This document shows, one piece after another, positions 1 to 8,107 of a stretch of 33,173 nucleotides of DNA (the stretch's first letter is position 1; each line of letters begins with the position of its first letter). The DNA is from Acidobacteriaceae bacterium (lineage in GTDB: Bacteria > Acidobacteriota > Terriglobia > Terriglobales > Acidobacteriaceae). Position numbers and translations under genes: made by a program. The notes under the pieces are model-generated. The model saw nothing but the letters and a program-made list of their open reading frames with translations, was not told where the DNA came from and searched no databases. The stretch covers positions 1 through 33,173 of the forward strand of contig JASHQQ010000234.1 of the NCBI GenBank assembly GCA_030039035.1, in the 5' to 3' direction.

Positions 1-271
1 CGAGGGTGACGCCGGCCTTCTTCAGGCCGTTGATCAGTTGCGAGTAGCTGGTGCCGTTCTGCTTGGCGGCGGCGGCAATGCGCACGATCCACAGCGAACG
101 GAACTGGCGCTTCTTCTGGCGGCGGCCGGCGTAGGCGAACTTCAGCCCGCGCTCCACGGCCTCCTGCGCCGCCTGGTAAAGCTTGGATTTGGTAAGAAAA
201 TATCCGCTCGCCCGGTCGAGAATCTTCTTGCGGCGGTCGTGCCGTTTGGTTCCACGTTTCACGCGTGGCAT
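1..271 (-). CDS. rplT: 50S ribosomal protein L20, 3'-truncated by window edge
   Basis: L20 binds 23S rRNA early in assembly of the large ribosomal subunit, and in several bacteria it represses its own operon. The first 90 residues are visible. They open [18 protein letters not shown] and continue with the basic helical segment [19 protein letters not shown] and a [14 protein letters not shown] region, a clear L20 match. The C-terminus lies beyond base 1. The ATG at 271 has an AAGGAG Shine-Dalgarno 8 nt upstream. It follows rpmI on the same strand after an unusually long gap of about 204 nt, in which I see no further gene. infC, normally next to this pair, lies 7.4 kb away. Confidence 0.97.
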   Translation of the reverse strand, partial: MPRVKRGTKRHDRRKKILDRASGYFLTKSKLYQAAQEAVERGLKFAYAGRRQKKRQFRSLWIVRIAAAAKQNGTSYSQLINGLKKAGVTL

Positions 272-475
272 GGTCGGTTCTCCTTTTCGCGTTCGTATCC
301 AGCGGCTGGAGGCAGGAGGCGCGGCACTTTTCCAGAGCGGCGCCGTGAACCTCTTCACTCGCTATATCAAGCCCGATGTCTCGCCGCTGCCAACGCATCT
401 CGCAACGGCGGGGGCTGTTTGGCCCATCGATTCCCGTGTCATGTTACCGGTCCGAAGTTCTGTCCCGCGCAGTGG

Positions 476-673
476 TCAGGCGTAGGGAATCATGCGCGCC
501 ACCTTGGCGTAGTCGCCATCGGAAACCAGCACGGTCTTGCCGAGCTTCCGCTTCACCTTCGGCGACTTGGAAGACAGGATGTGGCGCACCTTCGTCTGGC
601 CGCGCTTGATCTTGCCCGTGGCCGTCTTGCTGAAGCGCTTGGCCGCGCCCGAATGGGTTTTCAACTTTGGCAT
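476..673 (-). CDS. rpmI: 50S ribosomal protein L35
   Basis: This is a complete 65-residue L35, a small basic protein of the large ribosomal subunit. It begins [14 protein letters not shown] and carries the family's TGKIKRGQ and [14 protein letters not shown] segments, at the usual family length. The ATG at 673 has a GGGAGA ribosome-binding site close upstream. It is followed by rplT on the same strand. The upstream gene is not infC but a plus-strand small membrane protein, so this gene probably opens its own transcript. A TATACT box lies about 105 nt upstream, and a GC-rich hairpin sits in the leader between that box and the start. Confidence 0.97.
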   Translation of the reverse strand: MPKLKTHSGAAKRFSKTATGKIKRGQTKVRHILSSKSPKVKRKLGKTVLVSDGDYAKVARMIPYA

Positions 674-699
674 CTTGTTCTCCCGATTTCCCGATCCCG

Positions 700-727
700 G
701 CGGGCCCCGCTTTCACAGTGGGCCCGC
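700..727 (-). promoter_or_regulatory. GC-rich hairpin in the rpmI leader
   Basis: On the minus strand GCGGGCCC pairs perfectly with GGGCCCGC, an 8-bp stem around a 12-nt loop, ending 26 nt upstream of the rpmI start. There is no U-run. L20 autoregulation through structured leaders of this operon is known in other bacteria, so a control element is possible. An attenuator or a chance GC palindrome are the alternatives. Confidence 0.4.
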
Positions 728-776
728 GGAAGCTGCTCGTTACACAGCCCTTCACCGCTGCACTGAGGTCTCCACC

Positions 777-798
777 AGTATACCTGAGCGTCGGTTTT
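777..798 (-). promoter_or_regulatory. Candidate promoter of rpmI-rplT
   Basis: Reading the minus strand, AAAACCG (798-792) is followed after exactly 9 nt by TATACT (782-777), a good -10 hexamer. The same two blocks with the same 9-nt spacing occur upstream of infC at 8801-8780. No TTGACA-like -35 is visible at 17 nt, so the -35 side would be weak or non-canonical. The predicted leader is about 105 nt. Confidence 0.5.
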
Positions 799-885
799 GG
801 CGCCATGAAAGCGGATCGGAGCTCCGCTCCGTGAGTAAGCAAGTGCATCCGGGCAAAGGGAGTACACTGGCCTCGAGGCGCCGCC

Positions 886-1137
886 ATGTGCCGGAGAATC
901 GGACTTTGGGCTCTCGCCGGACTTGCCATAGCCTGCTTCTGGGTCATCTTCAGCCTGATCGTTTCGCGCGGCGTCAATTTCGGCCACTGGACGATCACGG
1001 CCATTTCGGCTCCTGCTTCGCTCCTCCGTAACCGGCCTGTCACCTGGTATGAGTTCATCCTGCTCAACGCCGCGATTTACGGACTGGTCGGCCTGGCGGT
1101 TGAACCATTCTTCCGACGACTCCGTCCAAGCCACTGA
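886..1137 (+). CDS. Small hypothetical membrane protein (83 aa)
   Basis: I do not recognise the family. The reading frame encodes 83 residues with two hydrophobic segments, about 6-26 (GLWALAGLAIACFWVIFSLI) and 59-75 (FILLNAAIYGLVGLAV). The last residues are basic (FFRRLRPSH). This predicts a two-span inner-membrane protein. It is the only plus-strand gene among the minus-strand genes around it, and it converges on the large secreted protein that ends at 1190. The ribosome-binding site is poor: a GGGAG lies too far upstream of the ATG. The hydrophobic pattern is not a shadow of any minus-strand gene, which is the main reason to accept it. Confidence 0.55.
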   Translation: MCRRIGLWALAGLAIACFWVIFSLIVSRGVNFGHWTITAISAPASLLRNRPVTWYEFILLNAAIYGLVGLAVEPFFRRLRPSH

Positions 1138-1189
1138 CCTGTTGTGTCGTACCGCTGGCTCCCGGTCCCTTGCTCAAACTGGCAGATAC

Positions 1190-4100
1190 CTATTGCTTGC
1201 CGGCGGGACCGGGGAGCCCGGCCACGGTTTCCAGGCGCTCCGTCTCATAGCCACGCCGCTTGGCGACGACCCGGTAATCGAAGGCGATGCTTGCCCTTCC
1301 TCCGCCGAGTTCGCGGACTTCGAAACCCTTCGCATCGCGACGCGCCACATAGAGTCCGCGGCAATTGCCGAGCGGCGTCAAAAAGACGTGATACCCGATG
1401 CTGCTGTTGACCGTTTCGAGGAAGGCGGCATCAATCGTAACGCGGGCCACGCCATTGTGAAGTTGCGCCGAGCCGAAATCCTCGAACCAGCTCTCCGGCG
1501 ACTCCACGGCATGAACGGCAACCATGCGGCCGTCGGCGGCCGGAACGATGGCATTCTTGTTTCCCGTGACGTCGATTGAGCCGTCAATGGTGAGGGTGTC
1601 TCCGCTCAGGGTGACCGTTCCGCCGGGGGCGCCGGCAAGGGCTCCGGCGGTAGTGAGGACGACACTGCTCGAATTCAGCTTCACGGAAGAGTTGGTTGCG
1701 ATCACGTTGCCGCTGATGGTCGAGTTGGAGAGAGTCAGTGTACCGGAGCCGCCGATGAGGATATCTCCTCCATTGACACTGTTGGCCGGTTGAAGAGCCG
1801 TGGAGAAGTTCAAATCCCCCGTGGCGCCGCCGTTCGCCCCGTTTCCCGTTTCGATGTCGATATTGCCGCCATTGGTGGCGGCGCCTGGTACGTTGTTTCC
1901 GCCTCCTGAGCCCAGATCCAGTTCGCCGCCGTCTCCGTTCGAATCGCCAGAGTCAACCTCAATTGCAGCTCCATCGCCAAGGGCGCCGGTGCTGGTCCCC
2001 GTCGGGCTGTTTCCGCCATTCACGAGTACGGATTGGCCCGTGTTCCCGGTGATCTGCAGACCCTGGTTGCCGCTGATGTTGACCGAGCCACTGCCGCCGG
2101 TCAGGTCCAACGCGCCTCCGGTCGCGCCTTGCAGGTTCACGATGCCGCCGCCTGACCCTCCGGCTCCGCTCGCGCTGATGTTGAGCAAACTCCCGCTTGC
2201 GCCGTTTGCCTGAAGGAGCGTTGTCGCGGCGTTGCCGCCGGCGCCATTGATCTGGACGGCGGGAAGGTTGGAGCCCGCGCCCTGCGTGAGATTCAAATAC
2301 GGCGAACTCACGCCGCCGCTGAATGTGCTGGCAGCGGCGCCGGTTACGCCCAGGGCACCGATCGACGCACTGGTCGCAGTAAAGCCATCGAACGATAGCT
2401 GGCCCGAAAAGGTGTTATTGCCCGTCCAGGCGCCGTTTCCCGCGTATGTGCCAACCACCGCCGGGTCGACCGAGAGGGTGTTGTTGCCGCTGAGTTTGAT
2501 TCCCAGGCCTGCAGCGATGGCCGTGGTGCCGGGAAACGTTTGGCCCGAAGCGAAGGTGATGATGCCGTTGCCGGCGAAGGATAGACCGGTAGGCGAGAAG
2601 GTATTGCCGTTGGAAGAACTCAGGAAGTTCAGTTGCGCGGATGGGGTTGCCGTGTTTGCGCCCGTGGGCGCAGCCTGCAAAGCGAGCGTCGGAGCTTCAG
2701 TGGCCCCGGCATTGTTGGCGACGGATGTCTGAAAACCCAGAGGAGTCGAAGGAAACGACAGCGTAGTGCTTCCACTGCCCGTCGAGCCCAGGAACGTAGT
2801 GCCTCCGTTGCTCGTGCCGAGGAAGATGTTGTCTCCACTGGCCGGGCCGATGAAGATCGTCCCGCTCGCAGTACCGGAACCTCCAATGCTGATTTCGGCC
2901 CGACTCGTATTCGGCGTGCTGCCGCCGGCAGACAAGCTGAGCGCGTTGCCGGTGATCGCGACGGTTCCCTGGGGACTGCTGAAGCTCAGGGCGTTCCCGC
3001 TACCGGTACCGGTAAAAGTCATTCCGTTTGCCGTCGAATTCATGCTGCCATTCTGGAAGGTAACGCCGCCCGTGTTGCCGGAGGAATCGCTGTAGGTCGT
3101 CTGACCCGGGAGGAATGTAGTGCCGGCGGAGGAGGATCCATTGAAGACGCTGATATTCGCAAAGGAGTTGTTGCCGACGAATGTGGTGTTTCCCGAGAAC
3201 GAGGCATTGCCGGCAGAGATGCTCGGCGTGGTGAGGGCGCCGCCGCTGCTGAGAGTGACGTTGCCCTGAAAATCCTGGCTTCCGAAGAAGGTGTTTTTCA
3301 CCGGAGCTCCGGAAGTTCCCAGTAGCGCCAGGTTCCCCGTGGTGAGCGTCGAGCCGTCGGCGAAGCCGATGGAAGGGAGCGGGCCACCTGCCGGTTCCCT
3401 AAGAAGAAGGTTGCGGTAAAGCCATAGCGCGGAGGATCCCCCTCCACCTGCATTGGCGATGCTTTTGCCAGCCGCGGCCGTGCCGCCGAGGCCCAGGACT
3501 TCACCTTTGGCGTCCCGGATCTCAAACGTCGGGTCGACGTCATTCAGGGGATCGATGATCACCCCACCATTGAGGTTGAGCGTGCCATACAGATTTTGCG
3601 TTAGCGGATTTGCCGCCGTGCCGAGCCTTGCGAATTCGTTGGCGGCGAAGCCAGCGCTTTGAAACGAGCCGTCGGGAAAATAGATGCCGTGGCCCGTTCC
3701 GTCAATCTTGACATTGCCGGAGAGATCCAGGGTCTGCGTGGGCTTCGTGGTGCCGATGCCGATGAAGTTGCCGCTCTGGTACAGCAAGGAATTGCCAAGT
3801 GCGGACTGGCTGAAGAACCTGGCCAGATAGCCCGGCGTGCCGGAGCCGGTGATGGAGCTTGACTGCGGCGAAGCTTTGCTCGCCGCGGCCGCATTGGCGG
3901 CGGTCCCGTCGCCAGGCGGTGCGGCGAGAGCATATTCCGAGGCCGGCCTTCCGGCGAGTGTCTGGGCGTCGGCTGCGCGGAGGGCATACGGCACGCTGAC
4001 CAGCAGAACGCGAGGTTGCTCCACGAAGCCGGAACCTTCAATGCCCAGCCAGCGCGGCTCGGACGTGAGAAAAAGCTCCACGGGAACGCCGCCGCTCTTC

Positions 4101-4384
4101 GAGCCGAGGGGAACGGTGAAGCGGCCCTGTTCGTTGGGAGTCACACGTTGAATTTCCGTCCAGAGCGCGCTGCCGCCTTCCGCGTCGCCGTAAATGGCGA
4201 AGATAACCTCGGCGACGGAAGTGACAGGGCGGCCTGCGGAGTCCTTGAGCGTGCCGCTGAAACTGATCCATTCGGGAACTCCGCTCTGGAGCGCGGGAGC
4301 CGATTGAGGGTCAGCGGGCTGCGCGGCCGCGTGAAGAAACGGGAGGATCAGGATGCAGGCCAATACACCGATACGCTTGCTCAT
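1190..4384 (-). CDS. Large secreted surface protein with tail-fibre-like N-terminal region
   Basis: The start at 4384 gives MSKRIGVLACILILPFLHAAAQ, a signal peptide, preceded by an AGGAGA site; the longer frame upstream lacks one. The mature protein (1064 aa with the signal) has four parts. First is an Ig/carboxypeptidase-like domain near residues 35-145 (FSGTLKDSAGRPV to VSVPYALRAADA). Next is a segment resembling tail-fibre and peptidase-S74 protein preambles (NSLLYQSGNFIGIGTTKP, near 200-220). Then come about 650 residues of Gly/Ser/Thr/Asn-rich short repeats likely to form a beta-helix or fibre. Last is a compact C-terminal domain from about 945 (YHVFLTPLGNCRGLYVARRD, then FDYRVVAKRRGYE) that I associate with acidobacterial surface proteins. 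Cysteine is nearly absent. The role is unknown; adhesion or extracellular matrix is a guess. Confidence 0.85.
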   Translation of the reverse strand: MSKRIGVLACILILPFLHAAAQPADPQSAPALQSGVPEWISFSGTLKDSAGRPVTSVAEVIFAIYGDAEGGSALWTEIQRVTPNEQGRFTVPLGSKSGGVPVELFLTSEPRWLGIEGSGFVEQPRVLLVSVPYALRAADAQTLAGRPASEYALAAPPGDGTAANAAAASKASPQSSSITGSGTPGYLARFFSQSALGNSLLYQSGNFIGIGTTKPTQTLDLSGNVKIDGTGHGIYFPDGSFQSAGFAANEFARLGTAANPLTQNLYGTLNLNGGVIIDPLNDVDPTFEIRDAKGEVLGLGGTAAAGKSIANAGGGGSSALWLYRNLLLREPAGGPLPSIGFADGSTLTTGNLALLGTSGAPVKNTFFGSQDFQGNVTLSSGGALTTPSISAGNASFSGNTTFVGNNSFANISVFNGSSSAGTTFLPGQTTYSDSSGNTGGVTFQNGSMNSTANGMTFTGTGSGNALSFSSPQGTVAITGNALSLSAGGSTPNTSRAEISIGGSGTASGTIFIGPASGDNIFLGTSNGGTTFLGSTGSGSTTLSFPSTPLGFQTSVANNAGATEAPTLALQAAPTGANTATPSAQLNFLSSSNGNTFSPTGLSFAGNGIITFASGQTFPGTTAIAAGLGIKLSGNNTLSVDPAVVGTYAGNGAWTGNNTFSGQLSFDGFTATSASIGALGVTGAAASTFSGGVSSPYLNLTQGAGSNLPAVQINGAGGNAATTLLQANGASGSLLNISASGAGGSGGGIVNLQGATGGALDLTGGSGSVNISGNQGLQITGNTGQSVLVNGGNSPTGTSTGALGDGAAIEVDSGDSNGDGGELDLGSGGGNNVPGAATNGGNIDIETGNGANGGATGDLNFSTALQPANSVNGGDILIGGSGTLTLSNSTISGNVIATNSSVKLNSSSVVLTTAGALAGAPGGTVTLSGDTLTIDGSIDVTGNKNAIVPAADGRMVAVHAVESPESWFEDFGSAQLHNGVARVTIDAAFLETVNSSIGYHVFLTPLGNCRGLYVARRDAKGFEVRELGGGRASIAFDYRVVAKRRGYETERLETVAGLPGPAGKQ

Positions 4385-4485
4385 GATGGTTTCTCCTGTT
4401 GGACCTGGTTGGCCGGATGGAAACCTGTGGGTGGGCAACGATTCTAGCGCACCATGAAATGCGGAGTCTACGGGAATTGGCGCGG

Positions 4486-4503
4486 CCGGCCCTGGCGGGC
4501 CGG
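4486..4503 (-). terminator. GC hairpin downstream of the S9 peptidase gene
   Basis: CCGGCCC pairs with GGGCCGG around a 4-nt loop, about 95 nt past the peptidase stop and about 100 nt before the surface-protein start on the same strand. It has no U-tract, so intrinsic termination is uncertain. Confidence 0.3.
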
Positions 4504-4596
4504 GTGGCTCAACGAAGGCGGTTCCTCAATAACGACGGAGTCATCGGTTCGCCGGGATCGATTCGCTCACGTTGCGGCGGGGTCGACCCTGTGCGG

Positions 4597-6843
4597 TTAC
4601 CGGGCGGGGGTCGGTGCGGATTGCGGACCGCCGGTCGCGGCAAAGTTCTTCCCGATGAACTCCACCAGTCGCTGGCGGGCGTCGAAGCCGTGCCACGGCT
4701 CCGTTGACGGACGCCCGAAGAAACCGATGGCCAGCGGCCCGTGGTTTTCGCGCGGATACGTCACCAACTCCACCGCCACCCCTTCCTGGCGCAGGGCGCG
4801 GTACATCTCCTCGGACTGGCCGACCGGGTCGGTGGTATCGCTCTGGCCCTGGATGAGCATGAACGGAGTCCTGGCATGAGCGGCGCCGGAGAGCGGACTC
4901 TGCTTCCATGCGTCGTCGAGGTGTTCCCAGGGTTTGCCAAAATACCAGCGGTCGTACCATGATCCGCTTTCGGTGCCGTACTCGCTGAACTGGTCGATGA
5001 CGGGCGCGCCGCTGACAATGGCCCTGAAGCGATCGGTCTTGCCTTCGACGAACCCGGCCATCTCGCCGCCGTAGCTGTAGCCGATGAGCGCCATGCGCGA
5101 GGGATCGACGGGATATTTCGCCAGCACGGCGTCCACGCCTGCCATGACGTCCTGGTAATCGCCGCCGCCCAGATCGTTCTTGTTGGCCGCGGCGAATTTC
5201 ACTCCATAATTCGACGAGCCGCGCGGGTTGGGGTGCAGGACGGCCCACCCCTGGCCAACGAGAAAATCGGCAAAGACGTCGTGGCGGTCTTCCCAGGCGC
5301 CAAACGGTCCTCCGTGGACATCGACGACGAGCGGGACCTTCGCGCCTTCCGCGTGGTCCGGCATGCAGAGCAGGCCTTCGACGGTAAAGCCGCCGCTCTG
5401 CCAGCGAACCAGTTCCGGCTTCGCGGTGCGCAGGTGCTCGGGTTCGAGCGCAGGCGATTGCAGCGCGCCGCAGGTATCGCCGAGGTGCTGGGCGTAGCAA
5501 AGCTTTTCGGGTTCACCGCCGCTGTCGGCGACCCATACCCAGCCGGTCTGGTTGCGATTGGTGTTCAGCCCGGTGACGACGGAGGCGTGCAGGTCAATCG
5601 GATCCGGCTCGCGGCTGCCGGCCAGCGAGAGACGAACCGGCGTCAGATGCGTGCCCATGCCGGCTTCGGCGATCAGCGAGCCATCGGCAGCGAAGAAGAG
5701 CGCCATGCCGTTCAACTGGCCGTTGAAGCCGGACGACAGCGGAACGATTTTTTCACCCGGGCTCTCCTTGGGCAGGGCAAACAGCTCGTCGTAGCCGGGC
5801 GGCGCGTCCTCGGGTGTCTTGGCGGAGAAGACGATCGTGCCCTCGTCGGGCGACCAGGCCATGGTTCCGACGGTGGGCGGGATGGCACTCAGGCTCGAAG
5901 GATGGTCCGGATTGGCCGCGTCGACAAGGAACGCTTTTGCGGCAGGACCCAGGTCGGAGAGATCGTTCGGCGGCTCGGTGAGCACGAGCAGGCGATCCGA
6001 CGCCTGGGACCATTTCGCGCCGCGCACGTCGGGCGGCACCGCGACGTTCCTGAGGGCGCCGTCGATCGAGCCATCCGGCTTCAGCGCGGCCAGATAGAGC
6101 CGCGTCATGTGCTTTCCGTTGTTCACCCACTCGGCGTCGGCTTTGGCGTCCTTTTCTTTCTTCTCGCCCGGCGTTTCGGGGTCACGCGCCCAGAGGGCGA
6201 GCCATTTGCCGTCGGGCGAAGGCGCGTATCCGCTCACATCGATGGGCAGCGCCTCGGGCGATGCAGGTTTCTTTTCCGCATCGCCACCAGCGTCCTTCTT
6301 TTCGGCAGATTCGTCTCCATTCCTTTTCTCTGCGGGCTTTTCCGCGCCGGGCGGCGGAATGGCATCCTTCTCTTTCGACTCGTCGACCGCAGGCATCACC
6401 TTCAGATCGTACGGCGAGCCTTCGCCGCCGCGCAGGTCGAGGCGGAAGAGCTGCGTATGCTCGCCGCGCCGGGCTACGAAGTAGATCGCCGATCCGTCCG
6501 GCGCCCACTGCGCGCCGCGCTCTCCGCCCTTTTCCGCCGGCGGCGAAAACGTGATCTGGCGAGCCGGCTCTTGGCCATCGCTCGCTGCCAGCCACAGATG
6601 CGCCTTGGCGCCGTCGGCGGTCGAATCGGTCACCGTAAACAGCACCTGTCTGCCATCGGGCGAAAGCAGCGGCAGGCCCATCGACTTGATGTGGCGCAGG
6701 TCTTCGTTGGTGGGGTAGTGGGGCTGAGTGGCCGAAGGCGAGGACGCGCCGGCATTCTGGCCGGGAACGACGGAGGGTGCCGCGAAAAACGGGACAAAGC
6801 ACGCGAGGGCGCGGAGCGCGGAGCCGGCCGATGAAATTCGCAT
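4597..6843 (-). CDS. Secreted S9-family (prolyl oligopeptidase-type) serine peptidase
   Basis: This protein of 748 residues is exported: the ATG at 6843 begins MRISSAGSALRALACFV and runs into a signal peptide ending near VVPGQ. An N-terminal beta-propeller is shown by repeated blade motifs (LLSPDGRQVLF, WAPDGSAIYFVA, YAPSPDGKWLALWA, WSPDEGTIVFSA). The C-terminal alpha/beta-hydrolase domain has the nucleophile motif GYSYGG (Ser near 590), an acidic residue in GQSDTTDP (about 669) and the His in RENHG (about 701). This layout matches acylaminoacyl-peptidase or dipeptidyl-peptidase relatives that hydrolyse short peptides. Lys/Glu-rich low-complexity insertions interrupt the propeller near residues 150-195 and 220-235. 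An in-frame start 39 nt upstream is possible but would put a polar extension ahead of the signal peptide. Confidence 0.93.
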   Translation of the reverse strand: MRISSAGSALRALACFVPFFAAPSVVPGQNAGASSPSATQPHYPTNEDLRHIKSMGLPLLSPDGRQVLFTVTDSTADGAKAHLWLAASDGQEPARQITFSPPAEKGGERGAQWAPDGSAIYFVARRGEHTQLFRLDLRGGEGSPYDLKVMPAVDESKEKDAIPPPGAEKPAEKRNGDESAEKKDAGGDAEKKPASPEALPIDVSGYAPSPDGKWLALWARDPETPGEKKEKDAKADAEWVNNGKHMTRLYLAALKPDGSIDGALRNVAVPPDVRGAKWSQASDRLLVLTEPPNDLSDLGPAAKAFLVDAANPDHPSSLSAIPPTVGTMAWSPDEGTIVFSAKTPEDAPPGYDELFALPKESPGEKIVPLSSGFNGQLNGMALFFAADGSLIAEAGMGTHLTPVRLSLAGSREPDPIDLHASVVTGLNTNRNQTGWVWVADSGGEPEKLCYAQHLGDTCGALQSPALEPEHLRTAKPELVRWQSGGFTVEGLLCMPDHAEGAKVPLVVDVHGGPFGAWEDRHDVFADFLVGQGWAVLHPNPRGSSNYGVKFAAANKNDLGGGDYQDVMAGVDAVLAKYPVDPSRMALIGYSYGGEMAGFVEGKTDRFRAIVSGAPVIDQFSEYGTESGSWYDRWYFGKPWEHLDDAWKQSPLSGAAHARTPFMLIQGQSDTTDPVGQSEEMYRALRQEGVAVELVTYPRENHGPLAIGFFGRPSTEPWHGFDARQRLVEFIGKNFAATGGPQSAPTPAR

Positions 6844-6902
6844 GGCGAAAGCATACACGGGCGAAGTGCGATCGTTCGGCAAAATCCGCGAAATGGCTAT
6901 GG

Positions 6903-7008
6903 CAGTTCAGGAAATAGTGTAGCCGGAGAAAGATAGCCAAGTCGATGCGACCAACAGGGAGCGGCGACCTTGAGCACCCTGCAAGCGGACACACTGTCTC
7001 CTGAACGG
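6903..7008. repeat. Palindrome-bounded intergenic element, copy 1
   Basis: The ends 6903-6920 and 6991-7008 are inverted repeats, 15 of 18 positions pairing. The interior holds GTCGATGCGACC (6941-6952) and GGAGCGGCGACCTT, both nearly identical in copy 2 at 25972-26081, with almost the same spacing to each end. It lies between the methyltransferase stop and the S9 peptidase start, about 60 nt upstream of the latter. It could be a small mobile repeat or a structured RNA. Confidence 0.7.
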
Positions 7009-7129
7009 CTCTGGAGCGCCCGGCTTTGCGGAAAGGGAGGATCTGCCACGCGTGCCGCGCGGATTCGCCGGAGCCGTGGATTTGGAACTTTACCGGCGGC
7101 CGGCTCCATCGACTCGGCGATCCGCGGCC

Positions 7130-7990
7130 TCACAAACGATCGGCCCGGCGCGCCACGAAGAGCCCATAGACGAAGTTACCCGAGCGAAACGCCGCGCGCA
7201 GGGCGCGAAATGCGTTGAGGTAGTCCAGAAATCCCATCCCCATTCTTGCGGCGAGGGCCCAGATGGACTCGTCGGCGATGATGCTCAAACCGAGATCCCA
7301 GGTTTTCGCGCATTGTTGCGTCAATACCTCGCGATGCCCGATGGCGAGACCGCTCGCGGCAAGATAGGATTCGTATTCGTCCATGGTTTCGAGCTCGCAC
7401 AGCATTCCCCGCTCGATGGGAGCGATGCATTTGCGCGTCTGGGCGGCGGAAAGGCCGGGCCGCTTGAACCAGTCGGTAAACGCGAAAACTCCGCCGGGTT
7501 TGAGGAACTGCGCCGCGCGGCGGAAAAACTCTTTCCGGTCGTAATAGTGGGAGATCGATTCAATCGACCAGAGGACGTCGAATGGTTGCGCGAAATGCAT
7601 CGCCTCGGCGTCCATCAGAAGGAACTCGGCGTCCACCTTCGCGTCGGCGGCGGCGGTGCGAGCCATTTCCACCTGCGCGGGGGAATTGGTAATGCCGATC
7701 GGCCGGACATGGTACTTCCGCGTCAGGTAAAGGCTGCTGGCGCCGATGCCGCAACCGATGTCGAGTACGCGCCAACCCTCCTCCAGTTTCGCCCGGCCGG
7801 CCAGGTGCTCGATGAGTTGCTCCTGCGCCTGCTCCTTTGACTCGTCGCCTCGAATCCAGTATCCGTGATGGAGATGCTCGCCCCAGAACGAGCGGTAGTA
7901 GGAAGTAATGACGTCGTAGTGCGCGGCAACCTTTTGCTTGTCGTTGGGGCGCGTGACGCCGTCCGGACCGCGGAGCGCGGTGGAGATCAT
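7130..7990 (-). CDS. SAM-dependent methyltransferase, gamma-tocopherol methyltransferase-like
   Basis: This 286-residue class I methyltransferase carries the SAM-binding glycine loop in VLDIGCGIGASSLYLTRKY (about 95-113). A motif II/III region (LLMDAEAMHFAQPFDVLWSIESISHY) and a motif IV-like FLKPGGVFAFTDWF follow. The N-terminal YYRSFWGEHLHHGYW stretch is characteristic of the tocopherol/ubiquinone/sterol C- or O-methyltransferase group. The substrate cannot be told from sequence; small lipophilic molecules are usual for the group. No signal peptide is seen, so it should be cytoplasmic. It lies 117 nt downstream of infC on the same strand, with no obvious functional link. Confidence 0.9.
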   Translation of the reverse strand: MISTALRGPDGVTRPNDKQKVAAHYDVITSYYRSFWGEHLHHGYWIRGDESKEQAQEQLIEHLAGRAKLEEGWRVLDIGCGIGASSLYLTRKYHVRPIGITNSPAQVEMARTAAADAKVDAEFLLMDAEAMHFAQPFDVLWSIESISHYYDRKEFFRRAAQFLKPGGVFAFTDWFKRPGLSAAQTRKCIAPIERGMLCELETMDEYESYLAASGLAIGHREVLTQQCAKTWDLGLSIIADESIWALAARMGMGFLDYLNAFRALRAAFRSGNFVYGLFVARRADRL

Positions 7991-8107
7991 AGGCCTGGCT
8001 CTCCGTGCTGGGACTCCAGTCGTAGCGACAGGGTAACAGGCGGGGAACGGGCGGCCAACGCTGATGCCGGGCCGCGACCTGGGGAGAACCGCAGAAGGCG
8101 GGATGCG

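Noticed and set aside
5233-6834. 533-codon plus-strand open frame opposite the S9 peptidase
   Set aside because: It is antisense to a gene with clear catalytic motifs; its composition is Arg/Ala/Gly-rich, as expected of a shadow frame in GC-rich DNA.
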